DNA from: Flavobacteriales bacterium
GTDB taxonomy: Bacteria > Bacteroidota > Bacteroidia > Flavobacteriales_F > PHOS-HE28
Direction: 5' to 3'
DNA: 64,000 bases
NCBI GenBank assembly: GCA_016710685.1
Contig: JADJVC010000002.1
Location: 558,001-622,000, forward strand
The translations under genes were made by a program, and so were the position numbers. A model generated the notes under the pieces. The model ran no database searches. It had not been told where the DNA came from and saw only the letters and a program-made list of their open reading frames with translations. Positions within the stretch are counted from its first letter, which is position 1. The number at the start of each line of letters is the position of its first letter. Below are positions 10,249 to 20,345 of this stretch, in pieces.

Positions 10249-10267
10249 GGAAAGAAGTTGTAAACGC

Positions 10268-10298
10268 GAAGAGGCCGCCTGGACCAGGCGGCCTCTTC
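10268..10298. terminator. Bidirectional terminator hairpin
   Basis: Perfect 13-bp stem (10268-10280 with 10286-10298) around a 5-nt loop, between the ends of two convergent genes (10248 and 10323). Its position and symmetry suggest it serves both. No long T run on either side. Confidence 0.75.
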
Positions 10299-10322
10299 GG
10301 CATTCAATTCCAGTGATCGCGC

Positions 10323-13092
10323 TTAACGCACCACCAATTTCTCCGTGCGTTGGCCCAAGCCGTTTTCCAAGCGCACCATGTAGACACCACGGCTGATGCC
10401 AAGCTTGCCGAGATCCAGTTCCAGTTGCTGCGCACCGGCGGCTACCTGTTGCACATAAACTTTACGGCCTGTCATGTCCAGGAAGGAAAGCTGCCCCGTT
10501 TTCGAACCGGCAAGGTCAACGTTGATGGTGAGCTGATCGGTGGCAGGGTTTGGGAAAAGGCTGAGCGAGCCGCTTTGCGCGAGTTCGTCAATGCCGACCA
10601 CACCACTGATCTTTACATCGTCCAGGAAGAGGTCGTTGGAGAATGGGCCGCTGGTGTAGCGGAACCGGAAGCGCACCTGGTTGTCCTGCACAATGCTGGA
10701 CATGGAGTAGTTCATTTGGCGCCAGTCACCTGCAGTAGGGATGTAGCCCGCATCGCCGATGCCCGCCGTTACCAGTTCACCGCCGGAAATGTTGTCCTTC
10801 ACCAACCACGTCTTACCACAGTCAGTGGAATAAGAGATCTCCAGCGACTCCGTAATGTCGGCCGCCACGTTAGTGCGCGTCTTGTAAGCGAACCAGAAAG
10901 AGAATTCGACACTGGACACGTTGGAGAGATCGAGCGAGGGCGTCAAGATGATGTCCTGGTCATGCAGGAAGTCGCTGGTGGTGCTGAAAATGTCCTGCAC
11001 TTTGTCGTAGGTCTGGGAAGCGTTCAGGATGGCACTGCCAGGTGCATCATGTCCAGCAGCATCGGTCCATCCCCAATAGCTGGAGTTGTTCTCGTAATTC
11101 AGTACGGGCCAGCTCCAGAAATCGTTGATGTTGTTGAACGATTGGTTGAGCAATCCGTTCACTTCGGAATAGCCCGCACCGATCAGGATCTCATAGGGCT
11201 TGGAGATGGTGTTCTCACCTTGGTCGTTGCCGGCGGTAAGCGTAACGTTACGGTAGCCGGGGCCTTCAAAGCTTACAAAGGGGTTCTCGTCGGTGGAGGT
11301 GGCGGGTGTTCCGCCGTCGAAGGTCCAGTTCCAGTAAGTGGCGGTGGCGCGTTTCACGTTAGCCTTGAACTGTACTTGCGTGCCTTCGCAAACGAAGGGC
11401 GTGCGGGTGTAGAAATCGGCCTCCGGGGCGCAGCTCACCTGGTTTCCGTTAATGCCCACCTGAGCTTGGTTCACCGGATTCCACAAGTTGTTGCGGTCGC
11501 TCGTGCCGCTCGCCAAGGTAAAGCGCATACGGTCCGCTTGTCCTTCGGTGAACATGTGGCTGCAGCCCGAATACTCCATGTAGTTCTGGGTGTTCTCAAT
11601 GATGCCGTACTGCCCTTTCACGGTAAGGCTGTCCACGGTAAAGCTGCCATTATCGCTTTCGGCGTTCCATGCATAGATGCGGAAGGTGATGGGAGTGATT
11701 TGATTGGTGTAAGGGTCACCTGAAACGGTGACAGTGGCCTTAGAGCCGATGCCGGATGTGTCTTTGTCGAAATAGAACGTGGTGCCGTTCACATTGAGGA
11801 TCGAATCCACCGGCCCGAGCGTTGCGGCCAAATTGGTGCCAAAGTTGTTAGAGACGTTTGAGCGTACGGCGAAAGTGCGCGGGCCGTCATTCGGAGCGGT
11901 CGACTTTAAAGGTAAGTCCGGTCAAACGCATTGAATGGCCCAGTTGCGGTGAAACGGTGATCTCGTAGTACTTGGCGGAGTTGAGACTACCGGTAAGGCT
12001 TACAAAGGACGTGTCCATGTCCGTGGCCCCGGTATCCCAGTCGTTGAATGCGAACTCACCATCAATGGAGGAATTGCCGCTAACTCCATGCGCCACAGCT
12101 TGGGAGTAAGTAAGCGCAACCGTTTCGGTGGTATCGCCAGGGTAGATCAGCGATGCAGGTGCCGTGGGAGAAGCCACCCCGCTGAAGGTGGTCACGTCAT
12201 TGAAATCGTAATTTCCGATCAAGGGGGTAAGGCTGCAGAAAGAATCGTAAAGGCTTTGCGGAGAGCAGTTGTTGTGCCCCTTGGTCACAGGGGTATCGCC
12301 AACGCCGTCATCCCCACAGCTCACCGTGGGGTCATTGGTGCTGCCCCAAGTGTGCTGCAGATTAAGGTAGTGGCCCAATTCATGGGTCAAGGTAGTGGCA
12401 TCGCCACCGCCGAAACTGGATAGTGAGTTGTAGATCAAGATAACACCGTCGCGCAACGTGCCTGAGGCATCTTGTACGTCAGCAGGCAGTTGGGAGAAAC
12501 CCAACAGCGTTCCACCGCCGGGGATCGGCGGGAAATTTTTGATCACCCAAACGTTCACGTAGTGCTGGCGGAACCAAGGGTTGAGTTTGGAGAAATTGCC
12601 GGCACTGGAGGAGCGCAAGGAAGTGATGCGGTCAATGCCGTTGGTGCACAGGCCATAAGGGTCCTTGGTTGCCAATTCCCACCGCACTTTCACGTTTCCG
12701 ATCTTAGGAACGTATCCGCAGCATACTTGGTCCAAGTCGGAGTTCATTGCGGCATAATCCAAGTTGAGCTGGTCCACTTGCTGTTGGATCTGCTCGTCGC
12801 TTACGTTATGGTTGTCATCAGCGGCAGTAGGATCATACAGCACGTGGAACACCAATGGGATCACATATGTAGTCGAGTCATCGCCTTCGCGCTTGGTATC
12901 GCGGGCTTTCAAGTATGCTTGAAGGCCGTTTTCGTATTCGGCTTCTTGCCGGAGCAGGTCCGGGTTGGCCTCGATCATCAGGCGGCGCTGTTCATCGGTA
13001 CCGCACCAATTGCCGTTCTGGGCTTGGGTTTGTACGGTAGTGATCGCGAAGACGGCGGCGGCAACGAAGGGAAATGCGGAATGTAGTTTCAT
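10323..13092 (-). pseudogene. M43-type secreted metalloprotease with inserted domain; single-base frameshift
   Basis: Start ATG at 13092 (signal peptide MKLHSAFPFVAAAVFAITTVQTQ...). First part (to 11887, 401 residues) carries the zinc motif HELGHYLNLQH (~235); the Met-turn region (NYMEYSGCSHM, FTEGQ) lies in the second part, read in another frame. Skipping one base near 11887-11890 joins VDRSE to DGPRTFAVRS and gives about 922 residues. After the catalytic domain come a PKD-like domain, a choice-of-anchor/MAM-like domain and a T9SS sorting domain (SLFPNPATDQLTI to KLVVR). A module of about 210 residues (plus-strand 11600-12230) absent from the next-door paralogue sits between zinc motif and Met-turn, and the frameshift falls inside it. 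Cytophagalysin-like endopeptidase if translated; a sequencing insertion is possible. Confidence 0.8.
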
Positions 13093-13230
13093 GTGCAAGA
13101 GGGGTCTATCCAATACATGTCGGACCGCACGAAGATAGGATTCTTCGGAATAACGCAATTCACTTTTCCGGGGAAGGGTCCCTTTCAAGGCAGTAACGGT
13201 CAGAGCACACGGCATCCAAGCGGTTAGCGC

Positions 13231-13260
13231 CGTAAGGTTGGCAGGCCGTTCGGCCTTACG
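13231..13260 (-). terminator. Terminator hairpin after the second M43 protease
   Basis: CGTAAGG (13231-13237) pairs with CCTTACG (13254-13260), and an alternative 6-bp hairpin AGGCCG-TT-CGGCCT occupies 13243-13256. It lies about 20 bases past the stop of the 13279-15393 gene. T run weak, so confidence is moderate. Confidence 0.5.
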
Positions 13261-13278
13261 ATGAATGGATGCTTTTTC

Positions 13279-15393
13279 CTACCGCACCACTAATTTCTCC
13301 GTGCGTTGGCCCACACCATTTTCCAAGCGGACCATATATATGCCGGAAGGGATGTCGAGCTTTTCCAGGTCAAGGTCCAATTGTTTTTCACCCTTGCGAA
13401 CAGCTTGGGTGTGAACGGTGCGCCCGGTCACGTCCAGCATGGTGAGCGTGCCTGCACGTGCGGTGCCGAGGTCCAAATTGATGGAAACATGGTCCGTGGC
13501 CGGGTTGGGGAACAGGCTGATGGTAACCGCTTGTTCGTTTTCCGCGATGCCCACTATGCCGCTTATGTTCACATCGTCCAAGAAGAGGTCGTTGGAGAAC
13601 AACCCGCTCTTGTAACGGAAGCGGAAACGCACGTGGTCGTCCTGAACGATGCTGGACATGTTGAGCACGACTTGGCGCCAATCGCCGACTTGCGGGGTAT
13701 AGTTTGCGTTGCCGATGCCGGCGGTAACCAGTTCGCCGCCGGTGATGTTGTCTTTTAACAGCCATGTCTTTCCGCAATCGATGGAGAATTCGACCGCCAG
13801 TGATTCGGTGATGTCGGCCGCCACGTTTGTGCGCGTCTTGTAGGCGAACCAGAAAGAGAGCTGGATGGCGGAAACGTTCTGCAGGTCCATGATGGGCGTC
13901 ATCAGGATGTCCTGGTCACTGAACGTGTTGCCGGGGAATATGTCCTGGACTTGATTATAGGAAAGTGAAGCGTTCAGCTTGGCACAACCGGGGGCATCGT
14001 GTCCAACATTGTCGCTCCAACCCCAGTAAGTGTCGTTGTCCTCATAATTCACCGTGGGCCAGCTCCAAAAGTCGTTGATGTTGTTGAATGGCTGGTCCAA
14101 TAGTCCGTTCACTTCCGAATAGTTGGCTCCGATGCGGATGGTGTATTCCTTGGAAACCGTGTTTTCGCCTTGGTCGTTGCCGGCAGTGAGCGTAACCGTG
14201 TGGTAGCCCGGTTCCTGAAAACTCACGAAGGGATCCTGATCGGTAGAGGTAGCGGGGTTTCCACCTTCGAAGGTCCAGTTCCAGTACGTGGCCGTGGCGC
14301 GCTTCACATTCGCTTTGAGCTGCAATTGGGTATTGGGGCAAACAAACGGGGTTAGGGTATAGAAATCCGGTTCCGGGGCACAGGTTATCTCGTTTCCGTG
14401 GATGCCGGTATAGGCCATGTTGGCAGGCTGCCACAGGTTATTGCGCTGAGCGATGTTGTTGTTCAGCGTAGCGCGCATGCGATCGCGCTGGCCATTGGTG
14501 TACATCACCGAGCAATAGGAGTAGTCCATGTAATTCTGGTAGTTCTCATGGATGCCCGGATCACAGATGTCGTTGTTTATAGGCCCCGGGCACACCAAGT
14601 TGAAGCCTTTTGTGATCGGGGTGTCCTCCACGCCATCATCCCCGCAAGCAGCGCCGGCATCGTTGTTGGAGCCCCACACATGCTGGAGGTTCAAGTAGTG
14701 GCCGATCTCATGCACCAAGGCGAAGGAGACCAAAGAAGTTGAAAGGATGACCACCCCGTCGCGCAGGGAACCGAGGCCATCCTGCGTATCGGCGGGGAAG
14801 TATGCGTATCCGGCCACGCCCGGGCTGGCAATACCGTTCACCACCCAAATGTTGAGATAGTGGTCCCGTGGCCAGCCGCTTACCTTGGAGAAGTCGCCGG
14901 ACCTGCTGGAGCGCTGCGTGGTAACGCGGTCCACACCGTTCGAGCAGTTGCCGAAAGGATCTTTGGTGGCCAGGTCGAACTGAATGCGCGAATCGGCCGC
15001 GATGGCCTCAAACCCGCAGCAGATCACCGAGGTGTCCGCATTGCGCTTGCGGTAGTCCGTGTTCAGCAGTTCCACCGCTTCGTAGATGCTTTGGTCCGGG
15101 AGGTTGTGGTTGTCCGTAAGGCTTGTGGGGTTCTACTGTACGTGGAACACGATGGGGATGTGGTAGATCACGGTGTCGGCCTCGTCGCGCAGGCCAGCTT
15201 TGGCTTGGAGGTAGGTTTGCAGGCCACTTTCGTACAGAGCCTCTGCATGGGCCATTCTAGGGTCGGCCATCAACAATTGCGAGCGCGCCTGGTCCGTTCC
15301 ACAGCCGAAGCCGCCAGGGGCTTGTGCATTTAAGAGGAGGGAAGAGCAAGCAAAGGCAGTAGTAGCGGCCCAAAGGGTAAGGCGTGGCATCAT
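13279..15393 (-). pseudogene. M43-type secreted metalloprotease with in-frame TAG
   Basis: A single reading frame of 705 codons from ATG at 15393 (or 15390) to 13279, interrupted only by TAG at 15135-15133 (codon 87, after VFHVQ). The frame continues with homology on both sides; in the adjacent paralogue the same position is Tyr (VFHVLYDPT against VFHVQ*NPT), so one base change from a Tyr codon explains it. Signal peptide, propeptide-like start (FGCGTDQ), zinc motif HEIGHYLNLQH (~227), Met-turn NYMDYSYC, PKD-like domain, MAM-like domain and T9SS sorting domain. It lacks the extra domain of its neighbour. Nonsense mutation, sequencing error or readthrough cannot be separated here. Confidence 0.82.
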
Positions 15394-15574
15394 GTTCCGG
15401 GGTTATGCGGGTGCAATGTAAATGGAACGGGAACATGATGCCAGCCAAGGCGGCAGCTTTATCGACATTGCTTTTCCAGGTGGAAGCGATGAAGTGGCGG
15501 ATCCGATGGAGCGCTTCCCTTTCGGAACAAGATTACCTTCGCGGCCCGTTTTATCGACCAGCGGGCAAAAAAGC

Positions 15575-16672
15575 ATGGGATTGAAGTGTGGTATCGTCGG
15601 CCTTCCGAACGTGGGGAAGAGCACCTTGTTCAACTGCGTTAGCAGCGCGAAGGCCCAAGCGGCCAACTTTCCGTTCTGCACCATCGAGCCCAACACGGGC
15701 ATCATCACCGTGCCGGACCCGCGCCTCAACGCGCTGGCGGAGATCGTGAACCCTCAACGCATTCTGCCCACCACGGTGGAGATCGTGGACATCGCCGGCT
15801 TAGTGAAAGGCGCTAGCAAAGGCGAGGGCTTGGGCAACCAATTCCTGGGCAACATCCGCGAGTGCGATGCCATTTTGCATGTGCTGCGCTGCTTCGACGA
15901 CCCCAACGTAGTACACGTGGACGGCAGCGTGGACCCCGTTCGCGACAAGGAGGTCATCGACATTGAACTGCAATTGAAAGACCTGGAAACGGTGGAAGCC
16001 CGGCTGAAGAAAGTAGAGAAGCAGGCGCAGATCGGCGAGAAAGAGGCGAAGCGCCGCTTCGAGCTGCTCAGCCGCATTCGCGAAGCCCTGCTGAAAGGGG
16101 AAAGCGCCCGCACCGTGGTCACGGCCAATGACGACCCCGCGCTGCTGAACGAGTTCCAACTTCTCACCAGCAAGCCCGTGCTTTACGTGTGTAACGTGGA
16201 AGAGAAAAGTGCAGTGAACGGCAACGCATACGTGGAACTCGTCCGCAAAGCTGTTGCTGCCGAGGACGCCGAGGTCATCTTCGTCACCGCGGCCATCGAG
16301 GCGGAGATTGCCAGCATGGAAACCGCCGAGGAGCGCGACATGTTCCTGCTCGACATCGGGCTGAAGGAACCCGGTGTCAACAAGCTCATTCACGCTGCCT
16401 ACGACCTGCTGAAGTTAGCGACCTACTTCACCGCAGGCGTACAAGAGGTACGCGCGTGGACCATCCACCAAGGCATGACAGCCCCGCAGGCTGCGGGCGT
16501 TATCCACAGCGACTTTGAAAAAGGCTTTATCCGCGCCGAGGTTATTGCCTTCAGCGATTTTGTCGCGTTGAAAGGAGAAGCCGGTGCCAAAAGCGCTGGT
16601 AAGTTGAAGGTGGAAGGGAAGGAGTACGTGGTGAAAGACGGCGACGTAATGCACTTCCTCTTCAACGTGTGA
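15575..16672 (+). CDS. ychF: Redox-regulated ATPase YchF (OLA1 family)
   Basis: 365 residues, the usual family length, from the ATG at 15575 (MGLKCGIVGLPNVGKST); the longer upstream frame has no homology. P-loop GLPNVGKS (~8-15), switch/G3 DIAGLVKGASKGEGLGNQFL (~66-85), and NVEE in place of NKxD, the hallmark of this ATP-preferring Obg-family member. C-terminal TGS domain (~280-363, ending DGDVMHFLFNV). Ribosome-associated stress and translation factor. Its TGA overlaps the ATG of the next gene by one base (TGATG), so the two may be translationally coupled. Confidence 0.96.
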   Translation: MGLKCGIVGLPNVGKSTLFNCVSSAKAQAANFPFCTIEPNTGIITVPDPRLNALAEIVNPQRILPTTVEIVDIAGLVKGASKGEGLGNQFLGNIRECDAILHVLRCFDDPNVVHVDGSVDPVRDKEVIDIELQLKDLETVEARLKKVEKQAQIGEKEAKRRFELLSRIREALLKGESARTVVTANDDPALLNEFQLLTSKPVLYVCNVEEKSAVNGNAYVELVRKAVAAEDAEVIFVTAAIEAEIASMETAEERDMFLLDIGLKEPGVNKLIHAAYDLLKLATYFTAGVQEVRAWTIHQGMTAPQAAGVIHSDFEKGFIRAEVIAFSDFVALKGEAGAKSAGKLKVEGKEYVVKDGDVMHFLFNV

Positions 16673-18599
16673 TGCGTTTGCTCCGGCCTGTCCTCTTTCT
16701 ATTGCTGGTTTGCGGCATCCGCTTGGGTGCGGTAGCCGCACCGGGGAATGACGACCAGGCCCGCACTGTGGTCCACATGCTGGATTACGTGAGCGTGGAT
16801 TATCCGGTCTTCGTGAAAAACGGCCAAGTGTTGGACTCGGCGGAATATGCCGAGCAGCAGGAATTCGCACAGCAAGTCTTAACGCTGCTAAGCGCATTAC
16901 CGAAAGTTTCAGGCGGCAAGGACCTGATCCCCGAGGCGCAGAAATTGCTAGAACGCATCGCACAGAAGGCGGACGGCCTCGAAGTGTCCGCATTGGCCAA
17001 GGCATTACGCGCGGATGTGATCATGGTCTATGGCGTCGCGGTGGCGCCCAAGCAAGTGCCTGATCTGGCTAACGGAACTGTGCTCTACAACGCCCATTGC
17101 GCCAGCTGCCACGGCGCAACCGGTGCCGGCGACGGCCCGCAAGCTGAAGGGTTAGAGCCCGCACCGCGCAATTTTCATGACATGGAGGCCATGGAGGTGC
17201 GCAGCCCTTTCGGCCTTTACAACACCATTACACTTGGAGTGGAGGGCACTTCGATGTTGGGCTATGGTGCGTTGACGGATGCCGAGCGCTGGGACTTGGC
17301 GTTTTACGCCGCAAGTGTCGGCAGCGATCCCGATTTGGTCAAACGAGGCGAGGCGCTTTGGAAGAAAGGGGAGGGCACGGACCAGTTCACGGACCTGCGG
17401 GCATTGGTCACCGCCACGCCGTTGGAGGCACGGCAACAGCACAGTGCTGATCGCGAGGCCGTATTGGCCTTCCTGGTCGCGCATCCGGAAGCGGTCAAGG
17501 TTTCTGCTCCTTCGCCGCTGGCCGTTACGCGGGCCAAGCTCCAAGAAGCGCTTGAGGCTTATCGCAAAGGCGATCCAGCCAGTGCGCGTCAGCTTTCCAT
17601 CAGTGCATATCTCGAAGGTTTTGAGCTGATCGAAGCACCGTTGGATAATGTGGACGCACCGTTGCGACGCGAAACGGAACGTGAAATGATGGCCCTGCGT
17701 TCCACCATCGGTGCCAACGCTCCGGCGGACTCCGTTGCCGCGAGCATCGGGCGCATCCAAGCCTTACTGGATCGTGCCGACGAAAAGCTCAGCGGAGATG
17801 CGCTCTCCACCACGGCGGCATTTGTCAGTTCGTTGTTGATCTTGCTGCGCGAAGGCTTAGAGGCGATCTTGGTCCTTGCCGCCATCATCGCCCTGGTGAT
17901 GAAGACCGGCAGGCGCGATGCTTTGGCGTGGATCCATGGAGGATGGATCGCTGCGGTGGTACTCGGGATTTTCACATGGTTCTTGGCGCGCACGGTGATC
18001 TCAATTTCCGGGGCCAACCGTGAAATGACTGAAGGCGTAACCGCGTTGCTCGCCGCAGTGATGTTGCTCTACGTGGGCTACTGGCTGCATAACAAAAGCA
18101 ACACAAAGCGTGGCAACGCTTCATCCGCGAAAAGGTGGACAATGCACTGGGCAAAGGCACGCTGTGGACACTCGCCGGCATATCCTTTCTGGCGGTCTAT
18201 CGCGAGCTCTTCGAGATCATCCTTTTCTATGAAACCTTGTTCAGCCAAGCCGGACCGGCAGGTCAGCAAGCGGTACTGGGCGGCATCGGCGCTGCACTGG
18301 TGTTGCTGGGGATCATCGGCGGAGCCATCTTAAAATTCAGCGTTCGCCTACCGATCGGACCGTTCTTCGCCGCCACAGCAGGTCTGTTAGCATTAATGGC
18401 AGTGGTCTTCGCGGGGAACGGTATCGCGGCATTACAGGAAGCGGGCGTGGTGCATGCCACTTTCGTGAATTTCATTTCGGTGCCGCTTTTGGGCATTCAC
18501 GCTACGGTACAAGGCTTGGTGATGCAAGGCATCGTGCTGGTGCTGGTGATAGCAGGCGTGCTGGTTGGGCGCTGGCGTATGGCGCGGGCGACGGTTTGA
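16672..18599 (+). pseudogene. Cytochrome c-FTR1 family iron permease, frameshifted
   Basis: The ATG at 16672 overlaps the ychF stop. A signal peptide is followed by a helical periplasmic region, a cytochrome c domain (haem motif CASCH, ~143-147), a second helical region and an FTR1 permease with about seven membrane helices. The two FTR1 iron motifs are present: REGLE (~392) in frame 1 and RELFE (~510) in the shifted frame. The frame breaks at 18103-18107: ACA AAG must be read ACA AAA GCG, i.e. one A is missing from a short A run, restoring KAWQRFIREKV. Corrected length about 642 residues. Role: high-affinity ferrous iron uptake, with the cytochrome probably handling electrons in the periplasm. 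Probably functional if the indel is a sequencing error. Confidence 0.85.
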
Positions 18600-18639
18600 T
18601 CGGTACTTGCTACCTTTACTGTGTCAATCGGAAGAACCC

Positions 18640-18897
18640 ATGGACATTGCAGCAAAGAAAGTCGAGCTCGTGCAGCATTTACTTTCCATCATGGATGAGA
18701 AAACGTTGATGCGCGTTGCTACTTTTTTCAAGAAAGAAATTCCTGCAACTGCGGATGCTGATGACGAAATAACCGATGAAGAATTTGCCGAGTTTGAGGA
18801 GATGCGAGCAAAGCGTGATCGTGGGGAAGTGAGGTTCCTAAGCGAGAAGGAGTCCATGGCGGAGGTGCGGCGTTTGATCGCCCAAGGAAAAGGATGA
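18640..18897 (+). CDS. Putative antitoxin of a RelE/ParE-type module
   Basis: 85 residues from ATG at 18640. Helical, highly acidic in the middle (ADADDEITDEEFAEFEEM) with a basic N-terminus; no DNA-binding fold is obvious by eye. It overlaps the following RelE/ParE-like gene by four bases (ATGA), the standard arrangement for antitoxin-toxin pairs, and that context carries most of the assignment. Confidence 0.65.
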   Translation: MDIAAKKVELVQHLLSIMDEKTLMRVATFFKKEIPATADADDEITDEEFAEFEEMRAKRDRGEVRFLSEKESMAEVRRLIAQGKG

Positions 18898-19187
18898 AAT
18901 CTCGGCTGGAGATTTCCCCCATTGTCCATGCGGAAGTTGCTGAAATTTACCTTTTCTACGCACGGGATACGGAAAGCTCCGGTGATCGGTTTCTAAAAGC
19001 GCTGCGCCAATGCTATAAGGACTTGCTTTTGCGTCCCTATGGCTATCAAATAAGAAAAGCACCATACCGCTACGCGATGCTTCATCGTATGAAGTATCGG
19101 GTGGTTTATACCGTTGTAGACGACCTTGTGAGCATCTATCAGGTGAGGCACAACAGCCGAAAACCAAGCAAGAAATACGGGCCGTAA
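18894..19187 (+). CDS. Type II toxin of the RelE/ParE family
   Basis: 97 residues. Pattern ISPIVHAEVAEIYLFYARD...FLKALRQCYKDLLLRPYGYQIRKAPYRYAMLHRMKYRVVYTV...VSIYQVRHNSRKP is that of ParE/RelE-superfamily plasmid-stabilisation toxins: N-terminal two-helix hairpin, then a beta sheet with conserved R, Y and a terminal R-x-N. ParE-like members poison gyrase and RelE-like members cleave mRNA; sequence alone does not decide. Start ATG overlaps the antitoxin stop. Confidence 0.8.
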   Translation: MKSRLEISPIVHAEVAEIYLFYARDTESSGDRFLKALRQCYKDLLLRPYGYQIRKAPYRYAMLHRMKYRVVYTVVDDLVSIYQVRHNSRKPSKKYGP

Positions 19188-19319
19188 TGTTCGGGTTCTC
19201 CGGTATTCCGGGTTTATAGTAGTTGAAAACAAGCATTCAGGAGCTGAATGCGCTGAAATAGGCCCAGATTGGGTTGTATTTTTACCATCAATTGCTTGAT
19301 TGTCGATCAATTAAGTTTT

Positions 19320-19360
19320 ATGAGCGTAAATCTATACGCTCCGTTTAGATTTACGCTCAT
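19320..19360. promoter_or_regulatory. Perfect 15-bp inverted repeat upstream of a small winged-helix gene
   Basis: Arms 19320-19334 (ATGAGCGTAAATCTA) and 19346-19360 are exact inverse complements around an 11-nt centre that itself contains TACGCTC, a partial third copy of the arm motif. It ends 36 bases before the ATG of the 19397 gene. Candidate operator for that gene (self-repression) or a leftover mobile-element end; no T tract. Confidence 0.6.
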
Positions 19361-19396
19361 TTGCCGAATTTGCTGTCTCGGGCTTATTTAGATTTG

Positions 19397-19630
19397 ATGA
19401 TCAAGAACGTGCTAAAGTTGCATTTGCTGGAACTTCTTCAGTCTAAGCCGACAGGCCTTGGTTTCACGGATATCGACAGGATGTTGATCTCGGAATTCAC
19501 GCCAAGTGAGGTTTCTAGTAATTTGGGTGCGTGCTTCACAGAATTGACCGAAATGGGATTGATCGAGCGCATGGACAGGCGATATTGCATCACCCAAAAT
19601 GGGATGCAGCATTTGAAAGAAAGAATTTGA
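19397..19630 (+). CDS. Small winged-helix domain protein
   Basis: 77 residues from ATG at 19397; a TTG at 19361 would add 12 residues but directly abuts the inverted repeat. The sequence HLLELLQSKPTGLGFTDIDRML...LTEMGLIERMDRRYCITQNGMQHLK has the shape of a winged helix (helix, helix-turn-helix, wing ending YCITQNG). No other domain. Possibly a transcriptional regulator acting on the adjacent palindrome. Family not identified. Confidence 0.55.
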   Translation: MIKNVLKLHLLELLQSKPTGLGFTDIDRMLISEFTPSEVSSNLGACFTELTEMGLIERMDRRYCITQNGMQHLKERI

Positions 19631-19660
19631 GGACAATCCTTATCAGGATCGGAACAATCC

Positions 19661-19712
19661 GCCGCAAAGCGGCATCACTCCTGTAAATCCTGTAATCCTG
19701 TCAAAAAACCTG
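19661..19712. repeat. Interspersed repeat: small hairpin plus CCTGTAAATCCTGT unit
   Basis: A GCCGC-AAA-GCGGC hairpin (19661-19673) is followed by three head-to-tail TCCTGT-type units and an A run (19679-19707). The same composite occurs at 43309-43357, and the core alone at 42950-42990 (inverted), 43090-43130 and 48540-48590. An intergenic repeat family of this genome. Confidence 0.7.
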
Positions 19713-19753
19713 TCGCTATCTCTCATCTTCAGGCCCAATCCGACATCCAAACC

Positions 19754-20281
19754 ATGACCACCGAGGAAGCAAAAAGCATCTTGCAGCCATTTGAGATAAA
19801 CGGCCAAAGCCCCCAGCACTGGTTCGACATTGGCTGCGGAAGCGGCACGTTCACCCGCGCCCTGGCAGAGCTGTTGCCCGAAGGCAGCACCATAACAGCC
19901 GTAGACAGCAATGCCGCAGCTATGCGCAACATGCCAGGAACGCATGCTGGCGTATGCATCCGCATGCTTGTAGGCGATGTGGCGCAGATCGATTTTCGCA
20001 AGGCGGACGGTGTGCTGATGGCGAACGTGCTTCATTTCTTGAAGGACCAAAAAATCATGTTGACGCGCTTGGCCAAATGCGCCGATCATATAATTTTGGT
20101 GGAATACGACACCGATCAGGCTCGGCCGCCATGGGTGCCATTCCCTGTAAGCCGCTTGAAGGCTGCAGAACTGTTCAACTCCGCCGGATTTATTGAAGTG
20201 ATGGATCTGGGTCGGAGAGATTCAAGCTATGGCCCCGAAGAGTTGTACGGCATTTCGTGCAGGAGCGGGCGGATCGCTTGA
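19754..20281 (+). CDS. Class I SAM-dependent methyltransferase
   Basis: 175 residues. Rossmann motif I FDIGCGSGTFTRALA (~24-38), motif II TAVDSN (~48-53), motif for the acidic residue VGDVAQIDF (~72-80) and motif IV ADGVLMANVLHFL (~84-96). Similar to small ubiE/type-11 methyltransferases that act on small molecules or lipids; substrate not evident. It sits alone between a repeat element and the M3 peptidase gene. Confidence 0.8.
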   Translation: MTTEEAKSILQPFEINGQSPQHWFDIGCGSGTFTRALAELLPEGSTITAVDSNAAAMRNMPGTHAGVCIRMLVGDVAQIDFRKADGVLMANVLHFLKDQKIMLTRLAKCADHIILVEYDTDQARPPWVPFPVSRLKAAELFNSAGFIEVMDLGRRDSSYGPEELYGISCRSGRIA

Positions 20282-20345
20282 ATCCTGAAATCATGTCCGG
20301 ACAGTCATTGGTCCGCTACCTTCGCCCTCCTATTTCCCTTGCCGC

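Noticed and set aside
10350..11723. 457-codon plus-strand ORF opposite the first M43 protease
   Set aside because: Shadow; no recognisable signature and the protease frame is clear.
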